From Gilliamella mensalis (lineage in GTDB: Bacteria > Pseudomonadota > Gammaproteobacteria > Enterobacterales > Orbaceae), in the NCBI RefSeq assembly GCF_900103085.1, contig NZ_FMWR01000010.1, positions 1-64,000 on the forward strand: a stretch of 64,000 nt of DNA, written 5' to 3'. The notes under the pieces are model-generated. The model was given only the letters and a program-made list of their open reading frames with translations, searched no databases and had not been told where the DNA came from. Positions 29,629 to 43,693 of the stretch are shown piece by piece (within the stretch, counting starts at the first letter, position 1; the number at the start of each line of letters is the position of its first letter). Position numbers and translations under genes: made by a program.

Positions 29629-30960
29629 ATGTCTAATCGAAAATATTTTGGTACCGATGGGATTCGCGGTAAAGTTGGGGAGTATCCTATCACACCAGAT
29701 TTTGCGCTCAAATTAGGCTGGGCAGCAGGTCGTGTGCTTGCCAAAGATGGCGTGAAAAAAGTATTAATCGGTAAAGATACTCGCATTTCAGGCTATATGC
29801 TTGAATCAGCACTCGAAGCAGGATTTGCTTCAGCCGGCGTTGCAGCTGCTTTTACAGGCCCCATGCCAACCCCTGCAATTGCCTATTTAACCCGTACTTT
29901 CCGGGCCGATGCCGGTGTAGTTATTTCTGCCTCACACAACCCTTTTTATGATAATGGCATTAAATTCTTTTCGACCGAAGGGAAAAAGCTTGATGATACA
30001 ATCGAACTAGAAATCGAAGCCGAACTTGAAAAAGAGATCGATTGCGTAGAGTCCAAACAACTTGGTCGAGCAAGCCGTATTACCGATGCTGCCGGTCGTT
30101 ATATCGAATTTTGTAAAAGCACATTCGATCATGATTTAAGTTTGGCTGGTTTAAAAATTGTTGTCGATTGTGCTAATGGTGCAACTTACCACATCGCCCC
30201 TAAAGTATTACGAGAACTTGGAGCACAAGTAATAAAAATGGGATGTGAACCTAATGGCGTTAATATTAATGAAAATTGTGGCGCAACTGATGTAAAAGCA
30301 CTAGCCAAATGTGTAATTGACGAAAAAGCCAATCTAGGTTTTGCATTAGATGGCGATGGCGATCGCATCATCATGGTTGATCATGAAGGCCGTAAAATTG
30401 ATGGTGATTTAATTATCTATATCATTGCACGTGAAGCATTAAGACAAGGTCAACTAAAAGGCGGCGTAGTCGGCACATTAATGAGCAATATGGGGCTTGA
30501 GATAGCACTTAAAAAGCTTGGTATTCCTTTTGTCCGTGCCAAGGTCGGCGATCGTTATGTATTGGAAAAATTAGTCGAGAAAAATTGGCGCTTAGGCGCT
30601 GAAAATTCAGGACACGTGTTATTATTAGACAAAACTACCACCGGTGATGGTATTGTTGCTGGCTTACAAGTACTCGCCGCAATGGTACGTAATGATATGT
30701 CATTAGCTGATTTATGCAGTGGCATGACAATGTTGCCACAAGTATTAATTAATGTTCGATTTGCCGGTGAACACGATCCACTCAATAGCGCTGAGGTAAA
30801 ATCGGCTATTGCGCAAGCAGAAAAACAACTTGGTCATCATGGACGTGTTTTGATTCGTAAATCAGGAACCGAACCGCTAATTCGTGTCATGGTAGAGGGA
30901 AGCAATGAACATGAAGTGCAAAACTTAGCCGAAACTATCGCAATTGCAGTTAAAGCTTAG
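29629..30960 (+). CDS. glmM: Phosphoglucosamine mutase
   Basis: GlmM interconverts glucosamine-6-phosphate and glucosamine-1-phosphate for UDP-GlcNAc and cell-wall synthesis. I start at ATG 29629 because GGGGA precedes it and [14 protein letters not shown] is the family N-terminus; a GTG five codons upstream is in frame. That gives 443 residues (E. coli 445). The phosphoserine Ser102 is in ISASHNP, the metal loop is DGDGDR, and the phosphate-binding [15 protein letters not shown] is near the end. It lies between tyrA and the atp operon rather than beside folP. Confidence 0.97.
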   Translation: MSNRKYFGTDGIRGKVGEYPITPDFALKLGWAAGRVLAKDGVKKVLIGKDTRISGYMLESALEAGFASAGVAAAFTGPMPTPAIAYLTRTFRADAGVVISASHNPFYDNGIKFFSTEGKKLDDTIELEIEAELEKEIDCVESKQLGRASRITDAAGRYIEFCKSTFDHDLSLAGLKIVVDCANGATYHIAPKVLRELGAQVIKMGCEPNGVNINENCGATDVKALAKCVIDEKANLGFALDGDGDRIIMVDHEGRKIDGDLIIYIIAREALRQGQLKGGVVGTLMSNMGLEIALKKLGIPFVRAKVGDRYVLEKLVEKNWRLGAENSGHVLLLDKTTTGDGIVAGLQVLAAMVRNDMSLADLCSGMTMLPQVLINVRFAGEHDPLNSAEVKSAIAQAEKQLGHHGRVLIRKSGTEPLIRVMVEGSNEHEVQNLAETIAIAVKA

Positions 30961-31092
30961 AAATAACCTCATTTACGCCATTAGTTCAGCCATAAATTGA
31001 GCTAAATTCGATTTAAAATAATGCACAAAGTTGTATTAATTTACGCAAAATTAGTAAAAAGTGTCTAAATTCTTAATTTTGTTAATCAAAGG

Positions 31093-31123
31093 TTGACTTA
31101 ATATAGGCAATTAGGTTTAAAAT
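31093..31123 (+). promoter_or_regulatory. Possible promoter of the atp operon
   Basis: TTGACT (31093-31098) and TAAAAT (31118-31123) lie about 95-120 nt upstream of atpB with a long 19-nt spacer. If the -10 is instead TTTAAA (31116-31121), the spacer is 17 nt. The 256-nt glmM-atpB gap holds no gene; in particular no atpI is seen. Confidence 0.45.
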
Positions 31124-31207
31124 AGCAACTTCGGATTATTACAGCGATTGCTTATATCTTTCAAATGAAAACATGAGCAATATTTTTATTTTTTAGAAAT
31201 AGGTTAA

Positions 31208-31999
<792 letters not shown>

Positions 32000-32005
32000 T
32001 TTTAA

Positions 32006-32266
<261 letters not shown>

Positions 32267-32290
32267 TAAAAATTTAAGAGGAATCGTGTC

Positions 32291-32761
32291 ATGAATATGA
32301 ACGCAACTCTCCTCGGCCAAGCAATTACATTTGTATTGTTTGTTTGGTTCTGTATGAAGTTTGTTTGGCCTCCTGTTATTGGCGCAATTGAAAAACGCCA
32401 AAAAGAGATCGCCGAAGGACTTGCTTCAGCAGAAACAGCAAAAAAAGATTTGGAATTAGCCAAAGCAAATACATCTGACATAATGCAACAGGCTAAGGTT
32501 GAGGCTAATGCAATTATTGAGCAAGCCAACAAACGTAAAGCAGCCATTCTTGAAGAAGCAAAACAAGAAGCTTCTCGCGAAAAAGAACGAATTGTTGCGC
32601 AAGGGCTTGCCGAAGTAGAGGCCGAGCGCAAACGAGTTAAAGAAGAGCTCAAACAACAAGTTGCTACACTTGCTATTGCTGGTGCAGAAAAAATTATTCA
32701 ACGTTCTGTTAATGAAGCCGCAAATAGCGACATCATTGATAAACTCGTAGCTGAACTATAA
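32291..32761 (+). CDS. atpF: F0F1 ATP synthase subunit b
   Basis: The peripheral-stalk subunit, 156 residues as in E. coli. One N-terminal membrane helix (about 5-27, ending in [18 protein letters not shown]) is followed by a long charged helix that dimerises and binds delta. AAGAGGA precedes the ATG. The first residues [13 protein letters not shown] match E. coli. Confidence 0.97.
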   Translation: MNMNATLLGQAITFVLFVWFCMKFVWPPVIGAIEKRQKEIAEGLASAETAKKDLELAKANTSDIMQQAKVEANAIIEQANKRKAAILEEAKQEASREKERIVAQGLAEVEAERKRVKEELKQQVATLAIAGAEKIIQRSVNEAANSDIIDKLVAEL

Positions 32762-32774
32762 GGAGAATAGAGCA

Positions 32775-33308
32775 ATGGCTGACTTAATTACAATTGCTCG
32801 CCCTTATGCTAAAGCCGCTTTCGATTTTGCAGTAGAAAGAAATAGCATCGAATCATGGCATAACATGTTAGTGTTAACATCTGAAGTGAGTAAAGATGCT
32901 CAAATAAGAAGTGTTTTAACATCAGACATGAAAACCGATTCGGTGGCTAATTTACTCATCAACATCTGTAAAGATGTATTAGATGAGTTTAGCACTAACT
33001 TTATTAAGATTATGGCTGAAAACAAGCGGTTATCACTTCTTCCTGAAGTATTAACCTTGTTTGAACAATATTGTTTAGATAGAGAAGCACAAGCAGATGT
33101 AGATGTTATTTCTGCCAGTGAGCTAACTAATGAACAACTTAATAAAATTTCTGTCGCTGTCGAAAAACGTTTATCACGAAAAGTAAAACTAAAATGTCAT
33201 ATAGATAAATCGCTCATTTCTGGTTTTATTATTCGTACGGGCGATATGGTTATTGATAGTAGTATCAGAGGGCGTTTAAATCGTTTAAATGACGCTCTAC
33301 AGTCTTAA
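32775..33308 (+). CDS. atpH: F0F1 ATP synthase subunit delta
   Basis: The 177-residue OSCP/delta subunit links the b dimer to the top of the alpha3beta3 head. It starts [19 protein letters not shown] and its C-terminal part [23 protein letters not shown] is the family signature. AAGGAG precedes the ATG, and it is 13 nt after atpF. Confidence 0.96.
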   Translation: MADLITIARPYAKAAFDFAVERNSIESWHNMLVLTSEVSKDAQIRSVLTSDMKTDSVANLLINICKDVLDEFSTNFIKIMAENKRLSLLPEVLTLFEQYCLDREAQADVDVISASELTNEQLNKISVAVEKRLSRKVKLKCHIDKSLISGFIIRTGDMVIDSSIRGRLNRLNDALQS

Positions 33309-33319
33309 GGGGACTGATA

Positions 33320-34861
33320 ATGCAGCTAAATTCAACTGAAATAAGTGAACTAATTAAAGAGCGGATAGCTCAGTTCAATATTGTGAGTGATGCTCACAAT
33401 GAAGGAACTATCATATCTGTAAGTGATGGTATTCTTCGAATCCACGGATTAACTGATGTAATGCAAGGTGAGATGATTGCATTACCTGGCAACCGATATG
33501 CAATGGCATTAAACCTTGAAAGAGACTCTGTCGGTGCGGTAGTCATGGGGCCATACGAAGACTTGTCCGAAGGTATGAAAGTACAATGTACTGGTCGTAT
33601 TTTACAAGTACCAGTTGGTGAAGGTTTATTAGGTCGCGTAATTAACACGCTAGGCGAACCAATTGACGGTAAAGGCTCACTTCAACATGATGGCTTTTCA
33701 CCTGTCGAAGTTGTTGCTCCAGGTGTTATCGATCGTAAATCCGTTGACCAAGCATTACAAACCGGTTATAAAGCCGTTGACTCAATGATTCCAATTGGAC
33801 GAGGTCAACGTGAGCTTATCATTGGTGACCGTCAAACAGGTAAAACAGCGCTTGCTGTCGATGCCATCATCAACCAACGCGACTCAGGGGTAAAATGTAT
33901 TTATGTTGCCATTGGTCAAAAACAATCAACTATTGCTAATGTTGTGCGTAAACTGGAAGATCATGGTGCACTTAAAAACACAATTGTCGTTGTAGCATCA
34001 GCGTCTGAATCAGCTGCGTTACAATACTTAGCTCCTTATGCTGGTTGTGCAATGGGTGAATACTTCCGCGATCGTGGTCAAGATGCATTAATTGTTTATG
34101 ATGATTTATCTAAACAAGCCGTTGCTTATCGTCAAATTTCATTACTACTTCGTCGTCCACCTGGACGTGAAGCTTACCCAGGTGATGTATTTTATCTTCA
34201 CTCTCGTTTACTTGAACGTGCAGCGCGCGTGAACGAAGCTTATGTTGAACAGTACACAAAAGGCGAAGTTAAAGGCAAAACAGGTTCATTAACAGCGTTA
34301 CCAATTATTGAAACTCAAGCAGGTGATGTTTCGGCGTTCGTACCAACTAACGTAATTTCGATTACTGATGGTCAGATATTCCTTGAAACGAGCCTATTTA
34401 ACTCAGGTATCCGCCCTGCGGTTAACCCAGGTATTTCGGTTTCACGTGTGGGTGGTGCTGCGCAAACGAAGATCATGAAAAAATTATCAGGTGGTATTCG
34501 TACCGCACTGGCGCAGTATCGTGAGTTAGCCGCGTTCTCTCAGTTTGCATCAGATTTAGATGAAGCAACAAGAAACCAATTAAGCCACGGTGAAAAAGTA
34601 ACCGAATTGTTAAAGCAAAAGCAATACTCTCCAATGACTGTTGCTGAACAATCAATTGTGCTTTACGCTGCTGAACGTGGTTATCTTGAAGATGTAGAAC
34701 TGGCTAAAGTATTATCATTTGAAACAGCACTACTTGCTTATGCCCATAGTCAATATGCCGATTTTGTCAAATTAATCGACGAGACGGGTAATTACAATGA
34801 TGAGATTGAAAGTAAGCTAAAAGCATTACTTGAAAGCTTTAAATCAACTCAAACTTGGTAA
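33320..34861 (+). CDS. atpA: F0F1 ATP synthase subunit alpha
   Basis: The 513-residue non-catalytic nucleotide-binding subunit, same length as E. coli AtpA. The P-loop GDRQTGKTA is near residue 169, with [21 protein letters not shown]-type sequence later and the terminal family signature [11 protein letters not shown] near 373. It is 11 nt after atpH, with AAGGGG before the ATG. No unusual features. Confidence 0.98.
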   Translation: MQLNSTEISELIKERIAQFNIVSDAHNEGTIISVSDGILRIHGLTDVMQGEMIALPGNRYAMALNLERDSVGAVVMGPYEDLSEGMKVQCTGRILQVPVGEGLLGRVINTLGEPIDGKGSLQHDGFSPVEVVAPGVIDRKSVDQALQTGYKAVDSMIPIGRGQRELIIGDRQTGKTALAVDAIINQRDSGVKCIYVAIGQKQSTIANVVRKLEDHGALKNTIVVVASASESAALQYLAPYAGCAMGEYFRDRGQDALIVYDDLSKQAVAYRQISLLLRRPPGREAYPGDVFYLHSRLLERAARVNEAYVEQYTKGEVKGKTGSLTALPIIETQAGDVSAFVPTNVISITDGQIFLETSLFNSGIRPAVNPGISVSRVGGAAQTKIMKKLSGGIRTALAQYRELAAFSQFASDLDEATRNQLSHGEKVTELLKQKQYSPMTVAEQSIVLYAAERGYLEDVELAKVLSFETALLAYAHSQYADFVKLIDETGNYNDEIESKLKALLESFKSTQTW

Positions 34862-34875
34862 GGGTGAGGTAACAA

Positions 34876-35745
34876 ATGGCTAATGCAAAAGAGATTAGAA
34901 CAAAAATTGCCAGTATCCAAAGTACGCAAAAGATCACAAAAGCAATGGAAATGGTTGCCAATTCTAAAATGCGTAAAACGCAAGATAGAATGGCAGCTAG
35001 TCGACCTTATGCTGAAATGATCCGCGAAGTAATTGGACATTTAGCGTTAGCTCAGATAGGCGCCAAACATCCTTATTTAGAAGAAAGAGATGTAAAGCGA
35101 GTTGGCTACCTTATTATTTCAACCGATCGTGGTTTATGTGGTGGTTTAAATATCAATCTTTTTAAAACTGTCATTGCTGACATGTCAGCATGGCAGGAAA
35201 AAGGTGTTGAAGCTGATGTTGCTTTAGTTGGTTCTCGTGGTGTTTCGTTTTTCTCATCAATAAAAGCAAACATCTTAACTCAAGTGACTAACTTAGGGGA
35301 TGAACCCAATTTATCCGATTTAATTGGTCCGGTAAAAACAATGCTTGAGGCATATGACAATGGTAAAATTGATAAATTATATATTGTGACGAATAAATTT
35401 ATTAATACCATGTCGCAAAAGCCAACAATTCAGCAATTATTACCTTTACCGCCATCAGAAGATAAAGAACTCAAAGCTTCATCATGGGATTATATTTATG
35501 AGCCTGATGCTAAATCACTATTAGACGTGATTTTACGTCGCTATATTGAATCACAAGTCTATCAAGCAGTGGTTGATAATTTAGCGAGTGAACAAGCAGC
35601 AAGAATGGTGGCCATGAAAGCGGCAACAGATAACGGTGCAAACCTAATTAATGAATTACAAATTGTGTATAACAAAGCACGTCAAGGTGCTATCACTAAT
35701 GAATTGATTGATATTGTATCCGGTGCAGCCGCTGTTTCAGGTTAG
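34876..35745 (+). CDS. atpG: F0F1 ATP synthase subunit gamma
   Basis: The 289-residue central rotor shaft. N- and C-terminal coiled-coil helices are evident ([20 protein letters not shown] at the start, [20 protein letters not shown] and [18 protein letters not shown] at the end), with a central Rossmann-like part. AGGTAA lies before the ATG; 14 nt after atpA. Confidence 0.97.
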   Translation: MANAKEIRTKIASIQSTQKITKAMEMVANSKMRKTQDRMAASRPYAEMIREVIGHLALAQIGAKHPYLEERDVKRVGYLIISTDRGLCGGLNINLFKTVIADMSAWQEKGVEADVALVGSRGVSFFSSIKANILTQVTNLGDEPNLSDLIGPVKTMLEAYDNGKIDKLYIVTNKFINTMSQKPTIQQLLPLPPSEDKELKASSWDYIYEPDAKSLLDVILRRYIESQVYQAVVDNLASEQAARMVAMKAATDNGANLINELQIVYNKARQGAITNELIDIVSGAAAVSG

Positions 35746-35765
35746 TGCTAAATATTGGCTTATAG

Positions 35766-37175
<1,410 letters not shown>

Positions 37176-37217
37176 GAGATTCATTGAACGAAGATCGTAT
37201 TTAATGGAGATCGTATT

Positions 37218-37643
37218 ATGGCACTAACTTCCTATCAATTAGAAGTTGTTAGTGCTGAATCTCACCTGTTTTCAGGTGATGTTCAGCGAATCAGAATCAC
37301 AGGTAAAGAAGGTGAGCTTGGGATTTACCCTGGTCATACCCCTTTACTGACAACCATAAAACCCGGTATGGTTGGCATTGTGAAAGCGGATGGTAAAGAA
37401 GAGTTCATCTACCTATCTGGTGGCATATTGGAAGTTCAACCTAACATCGTAACCATCTTAGCGGATACCGCTATCCGTGGCGAAGATCTAGATGAAGCAA
37501 GAGCACAAGAAGCAGTAAGACAAGCGCAAGAACATATTAATCACCCAAGCGATGATATGTCATTTGCTCAAGCCTCTGCCGAGCTATCAAAAGCTTTAGC
37601 GAAAATTCGTGTTATAGAATTAACGCGTCGTATCGGTCAATAA
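37218..37643 (+). CDS. atpC: F0F1 ATP synthase subunit epsilon
   Basis: The 141-residue rotor subunit that also inhibits ATP hydrolysis. The N-terminal beta sandwich contains [19 protein letters not shown] and [22 protein letters not shown]. The C-terminal helical pair (residues about 88-141) is present, so the autoinhibitory domain is complete. It is the last gene of the operon. Confidence 0.97.
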   Translation: MALTSYQLEVVSAESHLFSGDVQRIRITGKEGELGIYPGHTPLLTTIKPGMVGIVKADGKEEFIYLSGGILEVQPNIVTILADTAIRGEDLDEARAQEAVRQAQEHINHPSDDMSFAQASAELSKALAKIRVIELTRRIGQ

Positions 37644-38003
37644 GTTGCTTTTTGAAGTTTTCCCATATATTGAAGGTTACAATGCAATCGTGTTGTAATC
37701 TTTTCCTCAGTTCAATTAGTTATTAAATATTTAAATTAGACTTCTAAAGAATTTATAAGTTTTCACAAAAACTTTTTTATAAAATTAAATCTATTTTATT
37801 TAACCATATACTTTCGGTATAGGAATTTGGCAGCCTTTCACTCAGGGTTAACGCCACACCAATATGGACAATAGCATGCCCAAATAAGCCATTTATGCGA
37901 AAAACACTGCCTAATTGGACTAAAATTACAACACTGACGAACGGTATTTACAGTGGCACATTATGCGGAAAAAGGTAACGATTCTATCGTTTTACTTTTA
38001 TTC
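37644..38003. other. 360-nt gene-free stretch between atpC and flgJ (convergent)
   Basis: No intact gene is seen. A candidate atp terminator pairs TTACAA (37677-37682) with TTGTAA (37693-37698), followed by TCTTTTCC. A TATAC/GTATA hairpin lies at 37807-37821, resembling stem 1 of the dispersed element but without the rest. A second hairpin AACGAT (37977-37982)/ATCGTT (37986-37991) is followed by TTACTTTTATT on the plus strand. Part of the minus strand (about 37800-37930) reads as a hydrophobic peptide but has no start or recognisable family. Confidence 0.45.
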
Positions 38004-39038
38004 TCAATTGAACGCAATTTTCCTAAATCCTGATACCATTGTTGATTGATTATTTTGGGTAATTTGTTCGATACGATTGATGATCTGTATAAGTTTATCA
38101 CTATAATTTGGATCAGTTGCATAATGTGCAGCTTGTAATTCTTTGGCAGCTGTTCTGGCATCTGGTGCGTTAACAACAGCACGATAACGTGGAGTTTTGG
38201 TTAATAAATTAAGATAGTCGGTTAACGCCTGTTGTTTACTATTATAGACTCTAAAATTATCCTCAATTTTAGTCATTTTATTATTAACCAATTCTTGTGT
38301 GATTAAGCGAGTAGAATCCCCTTGCCATGACGCGTTGGCTTTGATACCAAAATAATTGTGGCTTACTTGATTATTGGTGGTTTTGATCTGCTTTTGTCCC
38401 CAGCCTGTTTCTAATGCAGCTTGTGCAATAATCACTTCATAAGGAATACCTGAATGTTTAGCTGCCTGCTTAGCTGGCTCTAACCAATCTTTTATAAATT
38501 TAACGATATGATCATCTTTACCCTCTTTTATTGGTGTATTTAAAGATAATTGATTAGTTGGATTGGTTTGATTTGCTTTATGACTTTGGTAAAGCATTTG
38601 CCCCCATGCTTGAGGCGATAAATTAGAGGGTGCACTACTAAATAAAGACTGAGCTAAATGAAGATTTTGCTCAGTTTTATTTGAATTAGCCTGTGATGAA
38701 TTAGCTTGTGAGTTAATATTAATTGATGGTGAAACCTTGTTAGTTAACTGTTTGGTGAGCATCTGGGCTAATCCAAACCCTTTACCCGCTGCCTGCTGTG
38801 CAATTTGTTGATCGAACATTGAAGTAAATAACTGTGAAGCAGACTGACCAAATAAACCACTTTCAGGTACAGCTTTACGCATTGATTGCATCATCATATT
38901 AATAAATAATGATTCAAATTGCTTAGCAACTTGTTTAATACCTTCAGATGAACCATTTATTGCACTACGCTTTAGCTGGTTAAGACCCGATAAATCATAG
39001 GCAAAACGGTTGAATGATTGACCAATTTTAGTATTCAT
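38004..39038 (-). CDS. flgJ: Flagellar rod-cap/muramidase FlgJ
   Basis: A bifunctional protein: the N-terminal part (about 1-105) caps the growing rod, and the C-terminal glucosaminidase domain (about 180-335) opens peptidoglycan for it. The catalytic region EVIIAQAALETGWGQ carries the conserved Glu, and NYFGIKANASWQGDSTR follows. I start at ATG 39038 (344 residues) rather than the TTG two codons upstream. It is longer than E. coli FlgJ (313) because of a Ser/Asn/Gln-rich linker at about 105-175. It is the last gene of flgBCDEFGHIJ, and flgK/flgL do not follow. Confidence 0.94.
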   Translation of the reverse strand: MNTKIGQSFNRFAYDLSGLNQLKRSAINGSSEGIKQVAKQFESLFINMMMQSMRKAVPESGLFGQSASQLFTSMFDQQIAQQAAGKGFGLAQMLTKQLTNKVSPSININSQANSSQANSNKTEQNLHLAQSLFSSAPSNLSPQAWGQMLYQSHKANQTNPTNQLSLNTPIKEGKDDHIVKFIKDWLEPAKQAAKHSGIPYEVIIAQAALETGWGQKQIKTTNNQVSHNYFGIKANASWQGDSTRLITQELVNNKMTKIEDNFRVYNSKQQALTDYLNLLTKTPRYRAVVNAPDARTAAKELQAAHYATDPNYSDKLIQIINRIEQITQNNQSTMVSGFRKIAFN

Positions 39039-39050
39039 AAGCAATATTCT

Positions 39051-40160
39051 TTAAATAGTTTCAAGCGTAGCATGTAAACAACCCGCTGATTTTAGTGCCT
39101 CAAGAATCGACATTAATTCGGTCGGGTTTGCACCTAACAAGTTCAGTGATTTAATAACACGTTTTAAGTCAGCGCCTGCGGCTAAATTATGTAATGCCCC
39201 ACCTTCTTGCTCAATACTTACTTGTGTATCAGGTGTTACCACTGTTGTACCACCGGCTAATGGTGTATTGGGTTGACTGACTTTTAATTTATTATTCACC
39301 ACAATAGATAAATTACCATGCGCTACAGCACAATTATCTAGCTGCACTTTTTGATTCATCACAACAACGCCTGTTCGCGTATTGATAACAACTTTGGCAG
39401 AAATTGGCGTGCGACCTATTTCTAAATTTTGTATTTTAGATAAAAATTGTACACGTGCGTGGCTTTCTTTTGGCATTTTTAGAGAAACTGTTGTGCCATC
39501 TAAGGCAACTGCACTATTTTTTTGTAATTTATTAATTGCTTCCGATATTTTTAAAGCTCGAGTAAAGTCAAATTGGTTAAGATGCAAATGGATAATGTCT
39601 TGTTCATCTAAACGAGTGGCTAACTGACGTTCAATCGTTGCGCCATTTGGAATGGTGGCTCCTGCTGTTTGATTAACACTAACACTACTTCCTTTACTGC
39701 TTGCTCCCGCTCCTCCTACAAAAAGATTGCCTTGAGCAATAGCATACACTTGATTATCGACCCCTTTTAATGGTGTCATGATCAATGTGCCACCACGCAA
39801 GCTTTTTGCATTACCAAGCGAAGACACAACCACATCAAGTTGTTGCCCAACACGCGAATAAGAAGGTAATTTGGCAGTTACCATGACCGCGGCAACATTT
39901 TTTAATTGCATATTACTGCCTGACGGTACAGTAATACCTAGCTGAGATAACATGTTGGTAATACTTTGAATAGTAAAAGGTGTTTGCGAGGTTTGATCGC
40001 CTGTGCCATCAAGTCCAACAACAATACCATAACCAACTAAAGCATTGTCTCTTACACCTTCAATGGTCACTAAATCACGAATACGTTCAGCATGTCCATG
40101 AGGTATGAACAATATCATCATAAAGATAAAGCCAAAAAAGAGGCGCAATTTTCTTATCAT
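39051..40160 (-). CDS. flgI: Flagellar P-ring protein FlgI
   Basis: The periplasmic P-ring subunit around the distal rod. I choose ATG 40160, which gives a clean signal peptide (MIRKLRLFF... ending HGHA) before [16 protein letters not shown] and 369 residues (E. coli 365). A second ATG at 40172 overlaps the flgH stop as TAATG and would add four residues; coupling makes it a fair alternative. Conserved [19 protein letters not shown] and [18 protein letters not shown] are present. It sits between flgH and flgJ. Confidence 0.94.
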   Translation of the reverse strand: MIRKLRLFFGFIFMMILFIPHGHAERIRDLVTIEGVRDNALVGYGIVVGLDGTGDQTSQTPFTIQSITNMLSQLGITVPSGSNMQLKNVAAVMVTAKLPSYSRVGQQLDVVVSSLGNAKSLRGGTLIMTPLKGVDNQVYAIAQGNLFVGGAGASSKGSSVSVNQTAGATIPNGATIERQLATRLDEQDIIHLHLNQFDFTRALKISEAINKLQKNSAVALDGTTVSLKMPKESHARVQFLSKIQNLEIGRTPISAKVVINTRTGVVVMNQKVQLDNCAVAHGNLSIVVNNKLKVSQPNTPLAGGTTVVTPDTQVSIEQEGGALHNLAAGADLKRVIKSLNLLGANPTELMSILEALKSAGCLHATLETI

Positions 40161-40171
40161 AATCAGGCTCA

Positions 40172-40873
40172 TTAAAATGGTGAAAGATTTAAAAATAGGC
40201 GTTGTAACCAACCCATTGTTTGTGCTTCGTCAATATATCCATTACCGACATATTCAATACGAGCATCAGCAACCTGTGTTGAAATAACGGTGTTATTACC
40301 GCTTATTGTTCTAGGGTTTACCACGCCAGAAAAGCGGATAAATTCGGTGCCTTGATTAATCGCAATCTGTTTTTCACCGATCACCTTTAAATTACCATTA
40401 ATCATGACATCTTGAACGGTGACGGTGATAGTACCACTAAACGTATTTTTAGCATTAGCGCCACCGGCACCTTTAAAATCATTGCCACCAGCAATATCCG
40501 TTTCAGCTTTGCCTCTGCCAACTAATCCATCGAGAAACGTAGGCAACTTTTTTATACCTAAATTAACCGAGCCATTACGCCCTGCATTCACAGATGAGCT
40601 TTTGCTGGCACTGACGTTTTCCTGTAAAACAATGGTCAATACATCACCAATATTACGCGGACGGCGATCTTCAAACATGGGTTGATACCCAAAACTGCTT
40701 GGCTGAGCGGCTTGATAAATAGAGCCACTAGTATTTACAATGGCGGGCATTTGCGGAACAATGCTCGTTTTGCCTTCAACTAAAGCTTGCTTAGGTAATT
40801 GTGCGCAACTAAATAAGCAACTAAACAAAAAGAAGGCAATTGGAATATAAAAATATCTCAATAGACTTATCAT
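40172..40873 (-). CDS. flgH: Flagellar L-ring lipoprotein FlgH
   Basis: The outer-membrane L-ring subunit, 233 residues. A lipoprotein signal is visible with the lipobox LFSC and predicted lipid-bearing Cys23. Family motifs are [20 protein letters not shown] near residue 68 and [19 protein letters not shown] near 180. It follows flgG by 10 nt; its stop codon overlaps a possible flgI start. Confidence 0.95.
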   Translation of the reverse strand: MISLLRYFYIPIAFFLFSCLFSCAQLPKQALVEGKTSIVPQMPAIVNTSGSIYQAAQPSSFGYQPMFEDRRPRNIGDVLTIVLQENVSASKSSSVNAGRNGSVNLGIKKLPTFLDGLVGRGKAETDIAGGNDFKGAGGANAKNTFSGTITVTVQDVMINGNLKVIGEKQIAINQGTEFIRFSGVVNPRTISGNNTVISTQVADARIEYVGNGYIDEAQTMGWLQRLFLNLSPF

Positions 40874-40883
40874 ATTGTTAATG

Positions 40884-41666
40884 TTAAAGCTGATTTAAAC
40901 GTTGTAGCATTTGATCGGATGTTGAAATCGCCTTGCTATTAATTTCGTAAGCACGTTGTACTTGAATCATATTTACCAGCTCTTCAGCAACATTGACATT
41001 AGACGTTTCGGTATAACCTTGATATAGCAATCCTGCACCATTTAATCCGGGGGTATTTTCGGTCGGAGAACCTGAACTTTCGGTTTCTAAATAAAGGTTT
41101 TCGCCCACGCTTTCAAGACCCGCATCATTAATGAAAGTATGTAAAGTAAGTTGACCAACTTGAACTTGTGTTGATTGATTCGCTAATGTCACATTCACTA
41201 CACCATCACGCGCGACAGTCATTTTGATTGCGTTGGATGGAATAGTAATGGCTGGTTGAATTTCATATCCCGCCGCAGTCACCAATTGCCCATTTTGATT
41301 AACTTGAAAAGCTCCACTACGAGTATAAGCTTGTGTGCCATCAGGCAATAAAACTTGGAAAAAACCTTGTCCGTTAATAGCAATATCACTACTGTTATCT
41401 GTTGCCTCTAAATTGCCTTGGCTATGAATACGTTCTGTCGCAACCGGACGAACGCCGGTACCAATCTGTAAACCTGACGGTAATGTGGTTTGCTCAGAAG
41501 ACTGCGCGCCGGGTTGGCGAACTGTTTGATACAATAAATCTTCAAATACAGCTCTTTGTCTTTTAAACCCACTGGTACTCACATTCGCTAAATTATTTGA
41601 AATAATATCCATGTTCATTTGTTGCGCCGTTAAGCCCGTTTTGGCAATCCATAATGATTTAATCAT
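40884..41666 (-). CDS. flgG: Flagellar distal rod protein FlgG
   Basis: The 260-residue distal rod subunit (E. coli 260). The N-terminal rod signature [20 protein letters not shown]...[16 protein letters not shown] and the C-terminal [23 protein letters not shown] motif pack as coiled coils in the rod. It follows flgF by 29 nt. Full length and typical. Confidence 0.97.
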   Translation of the reverse strand: MIKSLWIAKTGLTAQQMNMDIISNNLANVSTSGFKRQRAVFEDLLYQTVRQPGAQSSEQTTLPSGLQIGTGVRPVATERIHSQGNLEATDNSSDIAINGQGFFQVLLPDGTQAYTRSGAFQVNQNGQLVTAAGYEIQPAITIPSNAIKMTVARDGVVNVTLANQSTQVQVGQLTLHTFINDAGLESVGENLYLETESSGSPTENTPGLNGAGLLYQGYTETSNVNVAEELVNMIQVQRAYEINSKAISTSDQMLQRLNQL

Positions 41667-41695
41667 AGTTATTCCTACTTAATATATTGATAAAT

Positions 41696-42451
41696 TTAAG
41701 TCAGCGACAAAATTTGGTTCGCTTTTTGTGCATTTTCATCTGCGGTTATAATTTCTTTCATCTGCATTTCAAACTGGCGAGCATGGCTAATTAAATCCAC
41801 CATAGCAGTAACAGGATTAACATTACTTCCTTCTAACACACCGGACATAAGTTTAGCTTTTGGATTATCTGGCATAACTGCACCTCGTTCATTACGTACT
41901 TGGTCAGTTAGTTGAAAAAAACCACTATCACCACGGACAATCTCGTTTCGCTCAAGATGTACTTTTTTTATTTTACCCACTTGGGCAATGGTGGTTGGTT
42001 TATTGCCCGCACCCAATGCAGAAAGTGTTCCATCGCTGCTAATAGTGATTTGAGATCGTTGGGGCACAGTTAAAACGCCACTATCACCAATTAATGGATA
42101 GCCTTGTATATTAAGCGTACCATTTTCGTCAATATCAATAGCACCATTACGTGTATAAGCTTCGCTACCATCAGCTAATTGCACCGCCAACCAGTGATCT
42201 TCGGCCAAAGCAACATCTAAATTTCTACCCGTATAATTAAATGCACCCATCGTTGAGTCAAACGTGGGCGTTGTTGCTGTTACCATAGTCCGTGTCGGTA
42301 TATCATTGCCCACAACAGGAACTGCTTTCATTGCCGTTAACTGTGCACGAAACCCCACTGTAGATACATTAGCTAGGTTATTACTTGTCACTGACTGCCG
42401 ATTTAGTGTCTGGCTAGCTGCTGACATTGCTGTATAAATAACACGATCCAT
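41696..42451 (-). CDS. flgF: Flagellar proximal rod protein FlgF
   Basis: The 251-residue proximal rod subunit. It starts MDRVIYTAMSAASQTLNRQS with [15 protein letters not shown], and ends with the coiled-coil segment NPVTAMVDLISHARQFEMQMK. It is 14 nt after flgE and 29 nt before flgG. FlgF differs from FlgG by the shorter length and the NYTGRNLDVAL segment near residue 75. Confidence 0.96.
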   Translation of the reverse strand: MDRVIYTAMSAASQTLNRQSVTSNNLANVSTVGFRAQLTAMKAVPVVGNDIPTRTMVTATTPTFDSTMGAFNYTGRNLDVALAEDHWLAVQLADGSEAYTRNGAIDIDENGTLNIQGYPLIGDSGVLTVPQRSQITISSDGTLSALGAGNKPTTIAQVGKIKKVHLERNEIVRGDSGFFQLTDQVRNERGAVMPDNPKAKLMSGVLEGSNVNPVTAMVDLISHARQFEMQMKEIITADENAQKANQILSLT

Positions 42452-42465
42452 AAATAACCTTTAAA

Positions 42466-43677
42466 TTAGCGCAAATTAACTAATGTATTTAAAATTTGGT
42501 CCTGGGTTTTAATGGTTTGTGAATTAGATTGGTAATTGCGCTGAGCAACTATCATATTCACTAACTCTTGACTCATATCAACATTTGAAGATTCAAGTGC
42601 GCCACTGGCTAATGCGCCAAATGTACCAGAATTTGCCACACCCAATACTTCTGTGCCAGACTTAATTGTCGAACGCCAATTATTATTCCCTGCTGATTCT
42701 AGACCGTTAACATTAGCAAAATCAGCCATGGCAATTTGACCTAATAACATCGTTTGTTGGTTAGAATAAACGCCATAAATAGAACCATCATCATTAATGC
42801 TATAACCTACTAAATTACCTGGTGCATAACCATTAATAATTGGCGTTTTGATACTACCTACTTCTTTACCCATGTTTTGCTGAGAACTATTGGCTAATGA
42901 TAAAGTAAAAGTATTGTCGGCAGATCCATTTAACCCATTAATATTAATGGTCATTTCAGGATCACTAATTAATTTACCGGAAGAGTCAAATTCCATTTGC
43001 CCCACTTTTTGTAAACTTCCATTAGGATCACTACTATCAAGATAATGAACATCCCATTGGTTATCGCCAGTTTTAACATAAAAGAGTTGAACATTCCGTT
43101 GATTACCAAGCGAGTCATAGGTGGTAATGGTTGTAGAATAATTAAATGTATCGGCATCAAGGGCATTGACCGGTTGTTTAGCAGGAACTTTACTATTGGC
43201 ATTTAAGTTTGTTTGCAAAGAAGCCTTGGTTGTTGCTGATGCATTTAACATTTCTTGCGAAATTTTTAATGGACCAGGTGCTGCACCTTGCTGCACTTGA
43301 GGCGGCGTACCAGTTGCAAGATAGCCAGTCAGGTAAAGACCATCAGCAGAAATAATATTTCGCTCAGCATCTAATTGAAATTGTCCGTTACGAGTATAGT
43401 AAGCTTGTCCATTACTATCCACTAAACGAAAAAATCCATTACCTGAGATAGCCACATCTAGACTGTTGTTAGTGGTTGTGGCGGTTCCATCATTAAAATT
43501 TTGCATAACCGCAGCTACTTTTACCCCCATACCGACTTTTGAACCGGCATAGATATCGGCAAATGAAATGCTGGCGCTTTTAAAACCCACCGTTGCTGAG
43601 TTGGCAATATTATTACCGATCACATCTAACTGCTTTGATGCAGCATTCATGCCACTCACTGCTTGAGAAAATCCCAT
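42466..43677 (-). CDS. flgE: Flagellar hook protein FlgE
   Basis: The hook subunit. The open frame runs 19 codons upstream into flgD, but MGFSQAVSGMNAASKQLDVI is the family start and AGAGGA lies 9 nt before it, giving 403 residues (E. coli 402) and no overlap with flgD. N-terminal NNIANSATVGFKSA and C-terminal ESSNVDMSQELVNMIVAQRN are the D0 coiled-coil segments; the middle forms the surface D1/D2 domains. Confidence 0.96.
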   Translation of the reverse strand: MGFSQAVSGMNAASKQLDVIGNNIANSATVGFKSASISFADIYAGSKVGMGVKVAAVMQNFNDGTATTTNNSLDVAISGNGFFRLVDSNGQAYYTRNGQFQLDAERNIISADGLYLTGYLATGTPPQVQQGAAPGPLKISQEMLNASATTKASLQTNLNANSKVPAKQPVNALDADTFNYSTTITTYDSLGNQRNVQLFYVKTGDNQWDVHYLDSSDPNGSLQKVGQMEFDSSGKLISDPEMTININGLNGSADNTFTLSLANSSQQNMGKEVGSIKTPIINGYAPGNLVGYSINDDGSIYGVYSNQQTMLLGQIAMADFANVNGLESAGNNNWRSTIKSGTEVLGVANSGTFGALASGALESSNVDMSQELVNMIVAQRNYQSNSQTIKTQDQILNTLVNLR

Positions 43678-43693
43678 CTGAATTTTATCCTCT

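Noticed and set aside
37807-37821. TATAC-TTTCG-GTATA hairpin considered as a sixth copy of the 3' element
   Set aside because: Only stem 1 is present; the CCTGAAAGT core and T tract do not follow at the right distance, and it is more than 150 nt from either gene end.
37800-37930. Hydrophobic peptide on the minus strand between flgJ and atpC (contains NGLFGHAIVHIGVALTLSE)
   Set aside because: It has no start codon in a sensible place and matches no family I know. It could be the relic of a membrane protein, but chance is as likely.
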